Part shown: positions 1-9,994 of the stretch, piece by piece
Layout of the letters: each line of letters begins with the position of its first letter
Position numbering within the stretch: position 1 is the stretch's first letter
Source: CAVRTM01 sp963696105
Lineage (GTDB): Bacteria; Actinomycetota; Actinomycetes; Actinomycetales; Dermatophilaceae
DNA: 64,000 nt
Reading direction: 5' to 3'
NCBI GenBank assembly: GCA_963696105.1
Contig: CAVOIP010000002.1
Location: 1 to 64,000, forward strand
Position numbers and translations under genes: made by a program
The notes under the pieces: generated by a model
Database searches by the model: none
Seen by the model: only the letters and a program-made list of their open reading frames with translations
Told to the model about the DNA's origin: nothing

Positions 1-2
1 TT

Positions 3-233
3 GTCGAGTCATTGCGCGGACTTCCACGCGCACCCCTGCCGCGTCCTGACTCCGAGCTGATTCAGATCGGGTTCCCGGGTCACGAAACGGATGAAGTTAC
101 CTACGTGGGCAGCTGGGAGTGGAACATTCATGGTGAGGCGCGCGGACAAGAGTTTGTCGACAGAGCTGCGGCCGCGACTCTTGTTGCCATCGAAGCTGTC
201 GGAAAGGGTGATTCGTGGCCGAAGACATCGTGA
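3..233 (+). CDS. 3' end of an unidentified gene entering from the left edge
   Basis: This frame is open from the first bases of the window to a TGA at 231-233, giving about 76 residues with no start visible. It contains the stretch VTYVGSWEWNIHG and ends in an alpha-helix-like, alanine-rich segment. I do not recognise the family. It overlaps the next open frame by 19 bases. Because single-base indels are common in this part of the sequence, it could be either a separate upstream gene or the N-terminal part of the ADP-ribosyltransferase-like protein that follows, read in a shifted frame. The composition is less GC-rich than most of the window. Confidence 0.4.
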   Translation, partial: VESLRGLPRAPLPRPDSELIQIGFPGHETDEVTYVGSWEWNIHGEARGQEFVDRAAAATLVAIEAVGKGDSWPKTS

Positions 234-814
234 CAACGCTTTCTCAACTACCCGCGATGCCGGCGATCACATACCGCGGCATGGCCGGTCCGCGACCGAC
301 TGGCTCCTTCACGCTCAGCGGAATCCTGCCCACATCGATGGATCCACGGGTTGCAAGCGAAAATTTCACCGCCGAATGGTTGGCGGCAATAGCTCGAGCA
401 TCACCGGGCGTCTCGTAGCGCCGTTCGCGCGGTATCGCGAAGAGCAGGAGATTGCCATGCTCCCAGGCACGCTGCTCTTGCCCGCGGGCTCGGTGGATGT
501 TCCCGGCCTGCCGGGAAGCGTGGTGCTTCTGGCTGAACCGGGTGACGCGCCTGGGTTGCCCGCGGATTCTGCAGAGTTGAAACAAGCAGTGGTTGAACAA
601 ATCACGAGCGCCCTAACTCGCCTGCCGGGTGGCGGTCAATTCGCCGGGGCGGTTCGCATTCCGGCCGCCTCAGACATGAGAGACGGGACGGGCGATATTT
701 GTGACGTGCGAGGATGAGAACCTGTACGCGTCCAGGTTTCAGCATTACAGAAGCGAGTCGGAGGAAGCGACCGGCTGGGCTCTCCTGCACCTCGATAACA
801 GGCTCGAGTGGTGA
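215..814 (+). CDS. Putative ADP-ribosyltransferase (R-S-E class) toxin-like protein, frameshifted
   Basis: The product can be followed in three pieces: frame 2 from 215 to about 418, frame 1 from about 419 to 680, and frame 2 again to a TGA at 812-814, about 200 residues in all. The first piece has YRG at residues 20-22 and PTSMDPRVAS at 39-48. The second has REEQEIAMLPGT. In order these resemble the Arg, Ser-Thr-Ser and Glu-x-Glu motifs of R-S-E mono-ADP-ribosyltransferases, which move ADP-ribose from NAD to a target. The last piece (FVTCEDENLYASRF onward) I do not recognise; it may be the toxin tail or another small gene. An Imm35-type gene follows 24 bases later, which fits a toxin-immunity pair. 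The family call rests on short motifs only. The frame changes look like sequence errors, but genuine decay cannot be excluded. Confidence 0.5.
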
Positions 815-838
815 AGACGTCTACCGTATGGGGTACCG

Positions 839-1099
839 ATGACGCAGATGGGGATTCGCGGCGCGGCGCGCGCACAAGCGCTAGTAGCAATCGAAAGACT
901 GGCTCAAGAACAGGACTTGCAGGACCTAATTATCGTCGAGGATCGCATCATCGAAACTCCAGACGCGTGGTACTTCCCCTATGATTCGGCGGCTTTCGTG
1001 CTGGGTGGCGACATCTCCTCAGCATTAACAGGAAATATCCCAGTTAGAGTGGCACGTGACGGAAGCGGAGTTGGCTTTGAACAACCGCGTACCACGTGA
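839..1099 (+). CDS. YrhB/Imm35-like immunity protein
   Basis: An intact 86-residue product starting at ATG 839. After an N-terminal helix it has the pattern expected of the YrhB/Imm35 fold: a beta segment around IVEDRIIETPDAWYF, then FVLGGD, then a small loop with ALTGNIPVRVARDGSG near the end. Proteins of this family are small cytoplasmic immunity partners found next to secreted or polymorphic toxins. Its position directly downstream of the ADP-ribosyltransferase-like gene suggests it neutralises that product, but the pairing is inferred from adjacency alone. Nothing recognisable lies between its stop and the end of the 13E12 gene at 1223. Confidence 0.6.
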   Translation: MTQMGIRGAARAQALVAIERLAQEQDLQDLIIVEDRIIETPDAWYFPYDSAAFVLGGDISSALTGNIPVRVARDGSGVGFEQPRTT

Positions 1100-1222
1100 C
1101 CGGCTTTGCCCCTCAGTTTCATCGAGTCGTGCCGTCGCCAGAAACACGACAACTTGCTTCTCTATAAGCGTGGCTGGAACCGCGGCACAGCGATGTGACC
1201 GAATACCCTGACTCCACGCAAC

Positions 1223-2462
1223 CTAGTTGTCTGGCGGTGCTTTGGGTTCGAAGGGGTGGTACCACCACCAGTCGGCGCGTTCGCCGGTCGGTCCCTTCAG
1301 GGTGGGACCTCGGGTGGGGGTGGGTTGGGTGGGCGTGCCAGGGACCCGTGGTTGAGTGGTTCGCCGTCGCGGTCGGTGACGGTGAGGTGGTCGGCGGGGC
1401 CGGTGATGGTGATGCCACCGCGGTGATGCACCCGGTGGTGAAAAGGGCACAGCAGGACGAGGTTGTGGAGTTCGGTGGGGCCGCCGTCTTCCCAGTGCTG
1501 GATGTGGTGGGCGTGCAGGCCGCGGGTGGCGCCGCAGCCCGGTACCGCGCAGGTGGCGTCGCGGTGTTCCAGGGCGCGGCGCAGGCGGCGGCTGATGGTG
1601 CGGGTGGTCCGGCCGGCGCCGATGGGCTGGCCGTCGCGTTCGAACCACACTTCGCAGGTGGCGTCGCACAGTCAGGTATTGGCGGTCGTCATCGGTGAGC
1701 AGCGGGCCGAGATGCAGTGCGGCGACGCGTTGTTCGACGTCGAGGTGCACGACGACGGTGGTGCGTTGCCCGTGGGGCGGCGCGGCGACGTCGGTGTCCC
1801 AGCCGGCGTCGACCAGGCTCATGAACGCGTCGATGGTGTTCGGGGAACGGTGGCGCGGTCTGGTCGGTGACGGTGTCGTCGTGGTCGCGTTTCCAGTCGG
1901 CGACCAGCGCGTCGTGGTGGGACTGCAGGGCGGCGTCGAAGGTGGCGGCTTCGTCGTGGGGCAGGGTGATCTGCCAGGTGGTGGAGTCGTCGTCGGACGG
2001 TGTTGGTGATCGCCGGCGTGCGGTTCGGCTGCCAGCGGTTGGGTTCGGGTCGGGGTTCGAGTTTGACGGCGGTGCGCAACTGGCTGACCGTCGCGACTGC
2101 GGCCAGTTCGGCGTAGTGCTCATCGGAGCCGTCGGCGGCCCGTGCTGGCGATGACGCCGACCTGGTCCAGGGAGTAGCCGGCCTTCGCGCATCCCGTGCG
2201 GCGCAGAGCGGGAAATCGGGCAGCCGGTGCGCGACAGCCGACGATGGTGTCGGCGGTGGTCGATGAGGTGCCCAGTTTCCAGGCCACCATTCCCGAGACC
2301 GAGCGCGCGCCGGTAGCGCCCCAGATCCCGTCGTGGTCGATCTCGGCGACGATCTCCACGATGCGGCCGTCGATCGCGTTGCGCTGACCGGCCAGCTCCG
2401 ACGAGCTCGTCGAACAACACCTCAAGCCGCTCCTGGGAACTGAGCACGGCCGTCGACGACAT
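1223..2462 (-). CDS. 13E12 repeat (REP13E12) family protein with DUF222 and HNH nuclease domain, frameshifted
   Basis: On the minus strand the N terminus reads MSSTAVLSSQERLEVLFDEL and continues with the DUF222 signature QRNAIDGRIVEI and GATGARSV. The C-terminal part (about 1297-1650) has the HNH core, with CAVPGC, LHAHHIQHW, LHNLVLLCPFHH and HHRGG. The typical 13E12 ending ERADWWWY is found in another frame, ending at 1223. At least four indels separate these blocks. The intact family member is about 400-420 residues, which matches the span. These proteins are abundant and multicopy in mycobacteria, sometimes as phage-like remnants; their role is not settled. No flanking inverted repeats are visible. 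Start chosen at the Met of MSSTAVL (2462); an in-frame Met lies at 2492. Confidence 0.85.
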
Positions 2463-2504
2463 AACAACATTATCGCAGCCAGGGTCCGACAAAAAACCGA
2501 CCGC

Positions 2505-3359
2505 TCAAAGGTGACGAAGGACCCGCTCGCGAACACGTCCGGATGCTCCCGGGTGCATGAAATGCCCACCGGGGACTTCCTCAATGGCATACGAGCCCAG
2601 AAACATTCGGGCCGCGCGACGGTAGTCCGAAGGCTCGGCCATGGGATCGTCGAGTCCGGCGAAGACCACCGTCGGCACGGTGATGCGCCCTCGAAGCGAA
2701 GCCGACGGAAACGGTGAGAGCTTTCGGTAGTAGCCGAAGGCCGCGTCCAGGCTGCCCGGGCTTGCGGAAGCACTCCCGCACGGCGTCGAACTCCTCATCA
2801 GGAGGACTCCATGTCGGCGACCATCGTCGATAGATCGCGGGTAGCGCCTCGAAGTCGTTGCGGGCGAACCGTTCCGCTGCGCCAGGCAACTTGTACGCAG
2901 CGAAATGCCGGGCGCCCCAGAGCTTTCTCGGGCGTCGGCAACAACGTCGCGGGATGCGGGATCGCAACAGTCATCAGCTTGGAAACCCGCTCGGGTGCCA
3001 GCGCCGCCGCGCCGTAGACCGCCGAGGCACCCCAGTCGTGACCGATGAGCACCGCCTCAGAAGCGCCCAGCGCAGAGATCAACGCTAGGACGTCACAAGC
3101 CAGCGACTCCTGGGAGGGATCCGCGGACGGCACCCCGGTGGGGTGGATAACCACGCATGAACGGGCTGACCGCGCGGTACCCCTTGGCGGCGACTCGAGG
3201 ACGCAGGTCGTCCCAGGTGTGTGCGGTGTCCGGGAAACCATGAAGCATCAGTACGAGGGGCCCGGAGCCCTCCTCGATATAGGCGAACGTCAAGCCGTTC
3301 GCCTCGACGAATCCGGTCGTCGGTGCCACGACCTGTGGACAGTACAGCCACCTGGTCAC
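2505..3359 (-). CDS. Alpha/beta hydrolase, epoxide-hydrolase-like, frameshifted
   Basis: Three minus-strand frames join into one alpha/beta hydrolase of about 284 residues. The N-terminal part carries the oxyanion motif HGFPDTAHTWDDL, the middle has the nucleophile elbow GHDWGASAVYG, in which Asp rather than Ser is the nucleophile as in epoxide hydrolases and some dehalogenases, and the C-terminal part has VFAGLDDPM (acid) and VPGGHFMH (catalytic His). Frameshifts fall near 3130, 2900, 2800 and 2560. The substrate is unknown. The gene is divergent from comF with about 17 bases between the starts, so the two promoters must overlap, or the true start lies a little further in. This gene takes the place of Rv3243c/lpqB seen next to comF in M. 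tuberculosis. Confidence 0.75.
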
Positions 3360-3376
3360 CTCACAGGACGAAACTC

Positions 3377-4024
3377 ATGACCATGCTCGATCTCGTCCTG
3401 CCATTGGAATGCGGCGGTTGCGGCGCCCCCGCCACCAGGTGGTGTGACACCTGTGCGGAGATGCTGCAGGTCGTCGATGACCGCCCGCATCTCATCACCC
3501 CGCGTAATGACCCGGGCGTCCCGGTGTTCGCACTCGGCCGCTACGCCGGACCGCGGCGCAACGCGATCGTCGCGGTCAAGGAGCAAGGTCGCACCGACCT
3601 CATCGCTCCGCTGGCGCATACGCTCGCGCTCGGCATTCACCGACTGCTGAGCTGGGGAATCCTCGATGTCCCACTGCTGATCGTGCCCGCCCCGACCCGA
3701 CGCTCGGCCGCCCGTCGGCGCGGCGGAGACCCCGTCGCCCGGATGGCGACCGCGGCAACGCGGGCCCACCCAGGCATCACCGTCGTCCCAGCTCTGCGAA
3801 TGCGGGCCTTCGTCCGGGACTCGGTCGGACTCGACAGCGGCAGCCGGGAACGAAATATCGCTGGGCGCATCGCGCTGACTGCGCATGCAGGCGACGCACG
3901 CCAGGCCGACGTTCTTCTCGTTGACGACATCGTCACCACCGGTGCCACCGCCGCCGAATCGGTGCGCACGCTGGCGGTAGGCGGTGCGCGTGTCGCCGCT
4001 GTACTCGCATTGGCCCACGCCTGA
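3377..4024 (+). CDS. ComF family phosphoribosyltransferase-like protein
   Basis: An intact 215-residue product, orthologous by content and context to Rv3242c. The N terminus has a four-cysteine zinc knuckle (C12-x2-C15 and C23-x2-C26), as in double-zinc-ribbon ComF proteins. The C-terminal half is a type I phosphoribosyltransferase domain with the PRPP loop VLLVDDIVTTGAT at residues 179-191 and the RRSAARRRGGDPV segment near 108-120. ComF is linked to natural DNA uptake in competent bacteria; in mycobacteria its role is unproven. ATG 3377 was chosen because it starts just before the zinc knuckle; the frame is open further upstream but that extension looks non-coding. It precedes hpf and secA1 as in M. 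tuberculosis. Confidence 0.9.
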   Translation: MTMLDLVLPLECGGCGAPATRWCDTCAEMLQVVDDRPHLITPRNDPGVPVFALGRYAGPRRNAIVAVKEQGRTDLIAPLAHTLALGIHRLLSWGILDVPLLIVPAPTRRSAARRRGGDPVARMATAATRAHPGITVVPALRMRAFVRDSVGLDSGSRERNIAGRIALTAHAGDARQADVLLVDDIVTTGATAAESVRTLAVGGARVAAVLALAHA

Positions 4025-4358
4025 GGGGAGCTCGAAGAGGGTCGGATATAACCGCTCATGTAACGAGGGCCGAAAGTTCTGGCAACGGGTGCGCGAAAAG
4101 GGTGGCACGTTCGGGTGAACTGCGACTACCTTCGGACTCAACGACCCGTGAGAAATCGCGGCAGGATTTCGCGAACGGCGGGCAGTGCGACGCCCCACCT
4201 TCGCAGCCGGCGATAGGCGGATAGGAGGTGATTCTCGACCCCTAGCGCCAGCGGGCATGCCCACACCCGATTCGACACGCGGCAGCCCTCGGCGCATGTT
4301 CGTGACTGGCCAAACACGCCCGAGTGCGTGGACGCGACACAGAAACGAGTTGTCAAGT
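4025..4358 (+). other. Intergenic region upstream of hpf
   Basis: A 334-base gap between comF and hpf. The hpf frame stays open upstream to 4185, but that extension is rich in Arg and Pro and unlike the family, so I read it as untranslated leader or promoter DNA. The sequence is less GC-rich than the flanking genes. I see no stable hairpin or RNA gene. Confidence 0.5.
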
Positions 4359-5048
4359 ATGTCAAGCCAATCCGTGGATTCTACCCAGATGCTGGCCCCT
4401 GAGCGCACCGATGCCGATGATCACGCGCCGACCGCGCAATCCGAGATTGTCGTCAAGGGCCGCAACGTCGAGGTGCCCGATCACTTCCGTACCTACGTCT
4501 CCGAAAAACTCGCCCGTCTAGAGCGATTCGACCGCACCATCTACATGTTCGATGTCGAACTCGACCATGAACGTAACCGTCGCCAGCGCAAGAGCTGCCA
4601 GCACGTCGAGATCACCGCGCGAGGCCGCGGTCCGGTCGTGCGTGGCGAGGCCTGCGCCGACAGTTTCTACGCCGCCCTGGAATCGGCCGCGGCCAAGCTC
4701 GAGGCCCGCCTGCGTCGTCACAAGGACCGCCGCAAGATCCACTACGGGGACAAGAGGCCGACGTCGTTGGCAGAGGCCACCGCGATCGCGCCCGCAGCTT
4801 TCGACCTGCCGACGGACAGCGCTGATAGCACCCCTCCTGTCGTCGAAGGGTTAGCCGAGGGTCACGAACCCGGTCAGGTCGTGCGGATCAAGGACCACAC
4901 GTCAGAGCCGATGAGTGTCGATGACGCGCTCTATGAGATGGAACTGGTGGGACACGATTTCTTCCTGTTTCACGATCAGGAGAGCGACAGGCCGTCGGTG
5001 GTCTACCGACGTCATGCCTTCGACTACGGACTCATTCGGCTCGCTTGA
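4359..5048 (+). CDS. hpf: Long-form ribosome hibernation promoting factor (HPF/RaiA)
   Basis: A 229-residue protein that binds idle ribosomes and helps form inactive 100S dimers. The N-terminal S30AE/sigma-54 modulation domain spans about residues 29-128, with IVVKGRNVEVPDHF, VELDHERNRRQRKSCQHVEI and the ALESAAAKLEARLRRHKDRR helix. The C-terminal dimerisation domain runs from about 172 to 229, with DALYEMELVGHDFFLFHD. It is a close match to Rv3241c. ATG 4359 is preferred because it opens with the short polar head (MSSQSVDSTQ) typical of mycobacterial orthologs. It lies 100 bases upstream of secA1, the conserved mycobacterial arrangement. No frameshift was found. Confidence 0.93.
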   Translation: MSSQSVDSTQMLAPERTDADDHAPTAQSEIVVKGRNVEVPDHFRTYVSEKLARLERFDRTIYMFDVELDHERNRRQRKSCQHVEITARGRGPVVRGEACADSFYAALESAAAKLEARLRRHKDRRKIHYGDKRPTSLAEATAIAPAAFDLPTDSADSTPPVVEGLAEGHEPGQVVRIKDHTSEPMSVDDALYEMELVGHDFFLFHDQESDRPSVVYRRHAFDYGLIRLA

Positions 5049-5155
5049 CGGCGAGCTTGACCGAACTCGATCAGTGCGTAACCACGCGTCACCTACGATC
5101 CGAGAGGGGGGAAAACCGCTCAAATCCCTGTAGGGGATGATCCGTCCTGTCGAAA

Positions 5156-7924
5156 GTGCTGCGCCTCGGTGAAGGTCGCATGGTCAAGCGCCTCAGAGGG
5201 GTGGCTGACTACGTCAACACCTTGTCCGATGACGTCGAAAAGCTGACTGACGAGGAGTTACGCGCCAAGACTGACGAGTTCAGAGAGCGGCTCGCCGATC
5301 CAAAAACCCAGCCAGCCTCGATGACTTGCTGCCGGAGGCCTTCGCGGTTGCGCGCGAGGCCTCCTGGCGGGTGTTGAGTCAACGGCCGTTCGACGTCCAG
5401 GTCATGGGTGGCGCGGCGTTGCACTTCGGCAACGTCGCCGAGATGAAGACCGGTGAGGGCAAAACCCTGACCTGTGTGCTGCCCGCCTATCTCAATGCTT
5501 TGGGCGGCAAGGGTGTGCACGTCATCACCGTCAACGACTACCTGGCCAAACGCGATAGCGAGTGGATGGGGCGCGTGCACCGCTTCCTGGGCCTCGACGT
5601 CGGTGTGATCCTGTCCCAGATGACGCCGGACGAGCGGCGTACCGCCTACAACGCTGACATCACTTACGGCACCAACAACGAGTTCGGTTTCGACTACCTG
5701 CGCGACAACATGGCGCATTCGGTGGACGACATGGTGCAGCGTGGTCACAACTTCGCGATCGTCGACGAGGTCGACTCCATCCTGATCGACGAGGCCCGCA
5801 CCCCGTTGATCATCTCCGGGCCTGCTGACGGTGCTTCCAGCTGGTACACCGAGTTCGCCCGGTTGGCGCCGATGATGGAGAAAGACGTCCATTACGAAGT
5901 CGACATCCGCAAGCGCACCATCGGTGTGCATGAACTCGGTGTCGAGTTCGTCGAGGATCAGCTCGGTATCGAGAACCTGTACGAGGCGGCGAACTCGCCG
6001 CTGGTGAACTACCTCAACAACTCGCTGAAGGCCAAGGAGCTCTTCAACCTCGACAAGGACTACATCGTCCGCGACGGTGAAGTACTGATCGTCGACGAGT
6101 TCACCGGGCGCGTGCTGCTCGGCCGGCGCTACAACGAAGGTATGCACCAGGCCATCGAGGCCAAAGAGCACGTCGAGATCAAGGCCGAGAACCAGACGCT
6201 CGCCACCATCACGCTGCAGAACTACTTCCGGCTCTACGACAAGCTCTCGGGGATGACCGGTACCGCCCAGACCGAAGCGGCCGAACTGCACGAGATCTAC
6301 AAGCTCGGTGTGGTCTCCATTCCGACCAACCGGGATATGGTGCGCGTCGACCAGTCGGACCTGATCTACAAGACCGAGGAAGCCAAGTACATCGCCGTCG
6401 TCGACGATGTGTCCGAGCGCTACGAAAAGGGCCAGCCGGTCCTGATCGGCACCACCAGCGTGGAGCGCTCCGAGTACCTGTCGCGCCAGTTCACCAAGCG
6501 CAAAGTGCCGCACAACGTCCTCAACGCGAAGTTCCACGAGCAAGAGGCGAACATCATCGCCGAGGCCGGTCGGCGCGGGGCCATCACGGTGGCCACCAAT
6601 ATGGCCGGCCGCGGAACCGACATCGTGCTTGGTGGCAACGTCGACTTCCTGGCTGACAAACGACTGCGCGAGCGGGCCTGGACCCGGTCGAGACCCCCGA
6701 AGAGTACGAGGCAGCCTGGGAGGAAATGCCCAAGATCAAGGCGAAGCCGACGCAGAGGCCGAAGATGTGCGCGCGGTCGGCGGCCTCTACGTGCTCGGTA
6801 CCGAACGGCATGAGTCGCGCCGCATCGACAACCAGTTGCGTGGCCGGTCCGGGCGCCAGGGCGATCCCGGCGAGTCGCGGTTCTACCTGTCGCTGGGTGA
6901 CGAGTTGATGCGCCGGTTCAACGGCGCGACGCTGGAATCGCTGCTGACCCGGTTGAACCTGCCCGACGATGTGCCGATCGAGGCCAAGATGGTGACCCGC
7001 GCGATCAAGAGCGCGCAGACCCAGGTCGAGCAGCAGAACTTCGAGGTCCGCAAGAACGTCCTCAAGTACGACGAGGTGATGAACCAGCAGCGCAAGGTCA
7101 TCTACGAGGAGCGTCGCCGCATCCTCGAGGGGGAGAACCTGCAGCAGCAGGCCCACGACATGCTGGTCGACGTCGTCACGGCCTACGTCAACGGTGCCAC
7201 CGCGGAGGGCTACTCGGAGGACTGGGATCTCGAGAAGCTGTGGGAGGCGCTCAAGACGCTCTACCCGGTCGGCATCGATCACCACGACCTGCTCGACTCC
7301 GGCGCGGTCGGTGAGCCCGGCGAGCTGACCCGCGAAGAGCTGCTCGACGCGCTGATCGCCGACGCCGAAAAGGCTTACGCCAAGCGCGAAGCCGAGCTCG
7401 AGGAGCTCGCCGGCGAGGGCGCGATGCGTCAGCTGGAGCGCAACGTGCTGCTCAATGTGATCGACCGCAAGTGGCGCGAGCACCTCTACGAGATGGACTA
7501 CCTCAAGGAGGGCATCGGCCTGCGGGCGATGGCCCAGCGCGACCCGCTGGTCGAGTACCAGCGCGAGGGCTTCGACATGTTCACCGGGATGCTCGACGGG
7601 CTGAAGGAGGAGTCCGTCGGTTTCCTGTTCAACGTCCAGGTTGAGGCGGCGCCGGCGGCCGGCGGTGGCGCCGGTCGCGGCTCCGGAGGGTCTGGCGGAG
7701 TTCGCGCAACCAGCAGCAGGAGCCGGCACCGGCCTTGCGCGCCAAGGGAATTGATGGCGAGGACTCGCGGAGCTCACCTACAGCGGCCGTCCGAGGACGG
7801 CACCGCCGAGGTGCAGCGCAACGGCGGCGGCCAGCAGCGCCGCGCACCGCGGGCGCCACTCGTCGGGAACGTCGCGAGGCGGCCCGCAAGCAGGCCAAGG
7901 CAGCCAGGCTGCAGCCGCGGCTAG
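5156..7924 (+). CDS. secA1: SecA1 preprotein translocase ATPase, frameshifted
   Basis: This is the housekeeping motor that pushes preproteins through SecYEG. Visible are LRLGEGRMVKRL at the N terminus, Walker A in MKTGEGKTLTCVLPAYLN, the DEAD-like box VDEVDSILIDEA, TGMTGTAQTEA, MAGRGTDIVLGG and LRGRSGRQGDPG. The C-terminal linker region has QRNGGG and RRERREAARKQAK. About 920 residues are expected, fitting the span. Indels occur near 5310 (a short run of A), 6670, 6720, 7690 and in the tail. The first in-frame valid start is GTG 5156. The M. tuberculosis protein begins four codons earlier (MLSK), and the corresponding codon here, 5144-5146, reads GTC, perhaps one more error. A ribosome site, AGGGGATGA, precedes it. 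Confidence 0.93.
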
Positions 7925-8390
7925 TCAGCCGATGTGCAGGGCGACGATCTGCCAGCGCGGCCGTTCGGCGGTGCGTCGACCTGTTCGACTCGGCAGGCGA
8001 TGGCGTGGCGTGCGCTCGTCGCGGGTGTAGGTCGCCGCCACCTCGGCGGCCGTTCGTCGGGCCCGACCGGCTGCACCCGTACCCGACGAAGGCGGGCGGC
8101 GCCGTGCCCTCCGTGGCGCGCGACCGCCGGCAGCAGCGAGTCGACCAGCCCGGCGGCCATCAGCGGGCGCAGCTGCGCCGGCGAGCGGCGCCGGTCGATC
8201 ACCTCCAGGACGCGGCGCAGCGCGGCATCGGCGAATCCGCCCGCGGCACGGTAGCGGAGCGGACCGGCGGTCCGGCGGCGGGGCAGGTCGGGGCGCAGAT
8301 GGCGCCGCCGCGGGACGCAGCAGGTGCACCGCTCGGGGGCGGTGTGCAGACGGGCGGCTCGTAGTCGACGACGGGAACGACGCAGGACAT
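7925..8390 (-). CDS. Rv3235 family protein, frameshifted
   Basis: Minus-strand gene convergent with secA1. It starts MSCVVPVVDYEPP, then has a proline-rich low-complexity segment, then a helical domain with RRVLEVIDRRRSPAQLRPLMAAG and AARLRRVRVQP, and ends in a strand, GRWQIVALHIG. This matches Rv3235 of M. tuberculosis (a family I recall as DUF6459), which lies at the same place, in the opposite orientation to secA1 and the triacylglycerol synthase genes. At least three indels break the frame. Function is unknown. In the family the conserved C-terminal part resembles a small alpha/beta domain; I cannot assign an activity. Confidence 0.75.
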
Positions 8391-8562
8391 GGGCACTCTC
8401 CGGGACGGTCGGTAGCGGCGCCTGCTGGAGAGTGGCGGCCGATGGCGACATGATGGCACATTCGTCGGGGACTGCGTGTGCACCCGCGTGCGGCGACAGG
8501 GGGATGCGGTTACCGTGTCGGGACGGGGCGGGGAGCACGTCGATGAGGGGAATGACGCGACG

Positions 8563-9968
8563 ATGGTGACCCGGTTGTCAGCATCGGACGCGTCGTTCTA
8601 CCAGCTGGAGAACACCCCACGCCGATGTACGTGGGCTCGTTGTCGATCCTGCGCAAGCCCCGCGCCGGCTTGAGCTACGAGACGCTGCTGGCCACGGTCG
8701 AGCGCGGCTGCCGCAGATCCCGCGCTACCGCCAGAAGGTCCGCGAGGTGACGCTGGGCCTGGCGCGCCCGGTGTGGGTCGACGACCGCGACTTCGACATC
8801 ACCTATCACATCCGGCGCTCGGCGCTGCCGTCGCCGGGCAGCGACGCGCAGCTGCACGAACTGGTCGCCCGGCTGGGCTCGCGACCGCTCGACAAGACCC
8901 GGCCGTTGTGGGAGATGTACCTGGTCGAGGGCCTGGCCAAGAACCGCGATCGCCATCTACACCAAGTCGCATCAGGCACTGGTCAACGGGATGACGGCGC
9001 TGGAGATCGGCCACGTGATCGCCGACCGCACCCAGCGGCCGCCGAGCTTCGGTGAGGACATCTGGATACCGGGACGCGAACCCGCTACGGCCACTGGTGC
9101 TCGGCGCGGTCGGCGACTGGGTGGCGCGGCCCCGTCAGCAGTTGCAGGCGGTCGGCGCGGTGATCGGTGAGCTGGTCACGCAACAGCGGCGCAGTGGCTC
9201 GAGGTCGGCACGCGGTCGCCGACGTCGCGCGCACCGTCGCCCGCGGTACCGCACCGAACAGCCCGCTGAACACGACGGTGTCGCGCAACCGGCGCTTCAC
9301 GGTGGCCACCGGCACGCTCGAGGACTACCGCAAGCTGCGGTCGCGCTATGACTGCGACGTCAACGACGTGGTGCTGGCCGTGATCGCCGGCGCGCTGCGC
9401 AACTGGTTGCTGTCGCGGGGTGAACCGGTCACCGACGCTCGACGGTGCGCGCGATGGCGCCGATGTCGGTGTACCGCGACGTGGACCTGGAGGCGCGCGG
9501 GGCCGGCCAGGCGATCAGTGAGGTCGCGCCGTTCCTGGTCGATCTGCCGGTGGGCGAGGGCAACGCGGTGGTGCGGCTGTCGCAGATCGCCCACGCCACC
9601 GAGTCGCATTCCACCGCGGCCAGCCTGGTGGACGCCCGCACCATCGTCACGCTGTCCGGGTTTGCGCCGCCGACGCTGCACGCGATGGGGATCCGGGTCG
9701 CCACCAGTTCTCGGCGCGGAGTTCAACCTGCTGATCACCAATGTGCCCGGCGCCGCAGTCGCAGATGTACGTCGCGGGCACCAAGCTGCTCGAGACCTAC
9801 GCGGTGCCGCCGCTGCTGCACAACCAGGTGCTGGCGATCGGCGTCACGTCCTACTGCGGCATGCTGTACTTCGGCATCAACGCCGACCGCGAGGCGATGA
9901 GCGATGTCGACGTGCTGCCGACCCTGCTGCGGGAATCGCTCGACGAACTGCTCGAGGCTGCCCAGTAG
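8563..9968 (+). CDS. Wax ester synthase/diacylglycerol acyltransferase (Tgs3-like), frameshifted, degenerate active site
   Basis: About 468 residues after joining frames, one continuous gene where M. tuberculosis has the split pair Rv3234c/Rv3233c. The N terminus reads MVTRLSASDASFYQLENT, then PRYRQKV-like and ARPVWVDDRDFDITYHIRR, then RPLWEMYLVEGL. Later blocks are NRRFTVATGTLEDYRKL, DVNDVVLAVIAGALRNWL, ITNVPGA and YCGMLYFGINADREAM. Family members make triacylglycerol or wax esters from acyl-CoA and use HHxxxDG as active site. Here the corresponding stretch reads HQALVNG, so the second His is Gln and Asp is Asn. Frameshifts occur near 8620, 8710, 8945, 9050, 9200, 9435 and 9710. ppk2 follows 26 bases downstream. 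Confidence 0.88.
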
Positions 9969-9994
9969 CCTCGGTACGGCGTACCATTCGGCGA

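Noticed and set aside
1223..2462. 13E12/HNH gene as an active mobile element or homing endonuclease
   Set aside because: No inverted repeats, intron or intein context; the family is a normal multicopy mycobacterial one.
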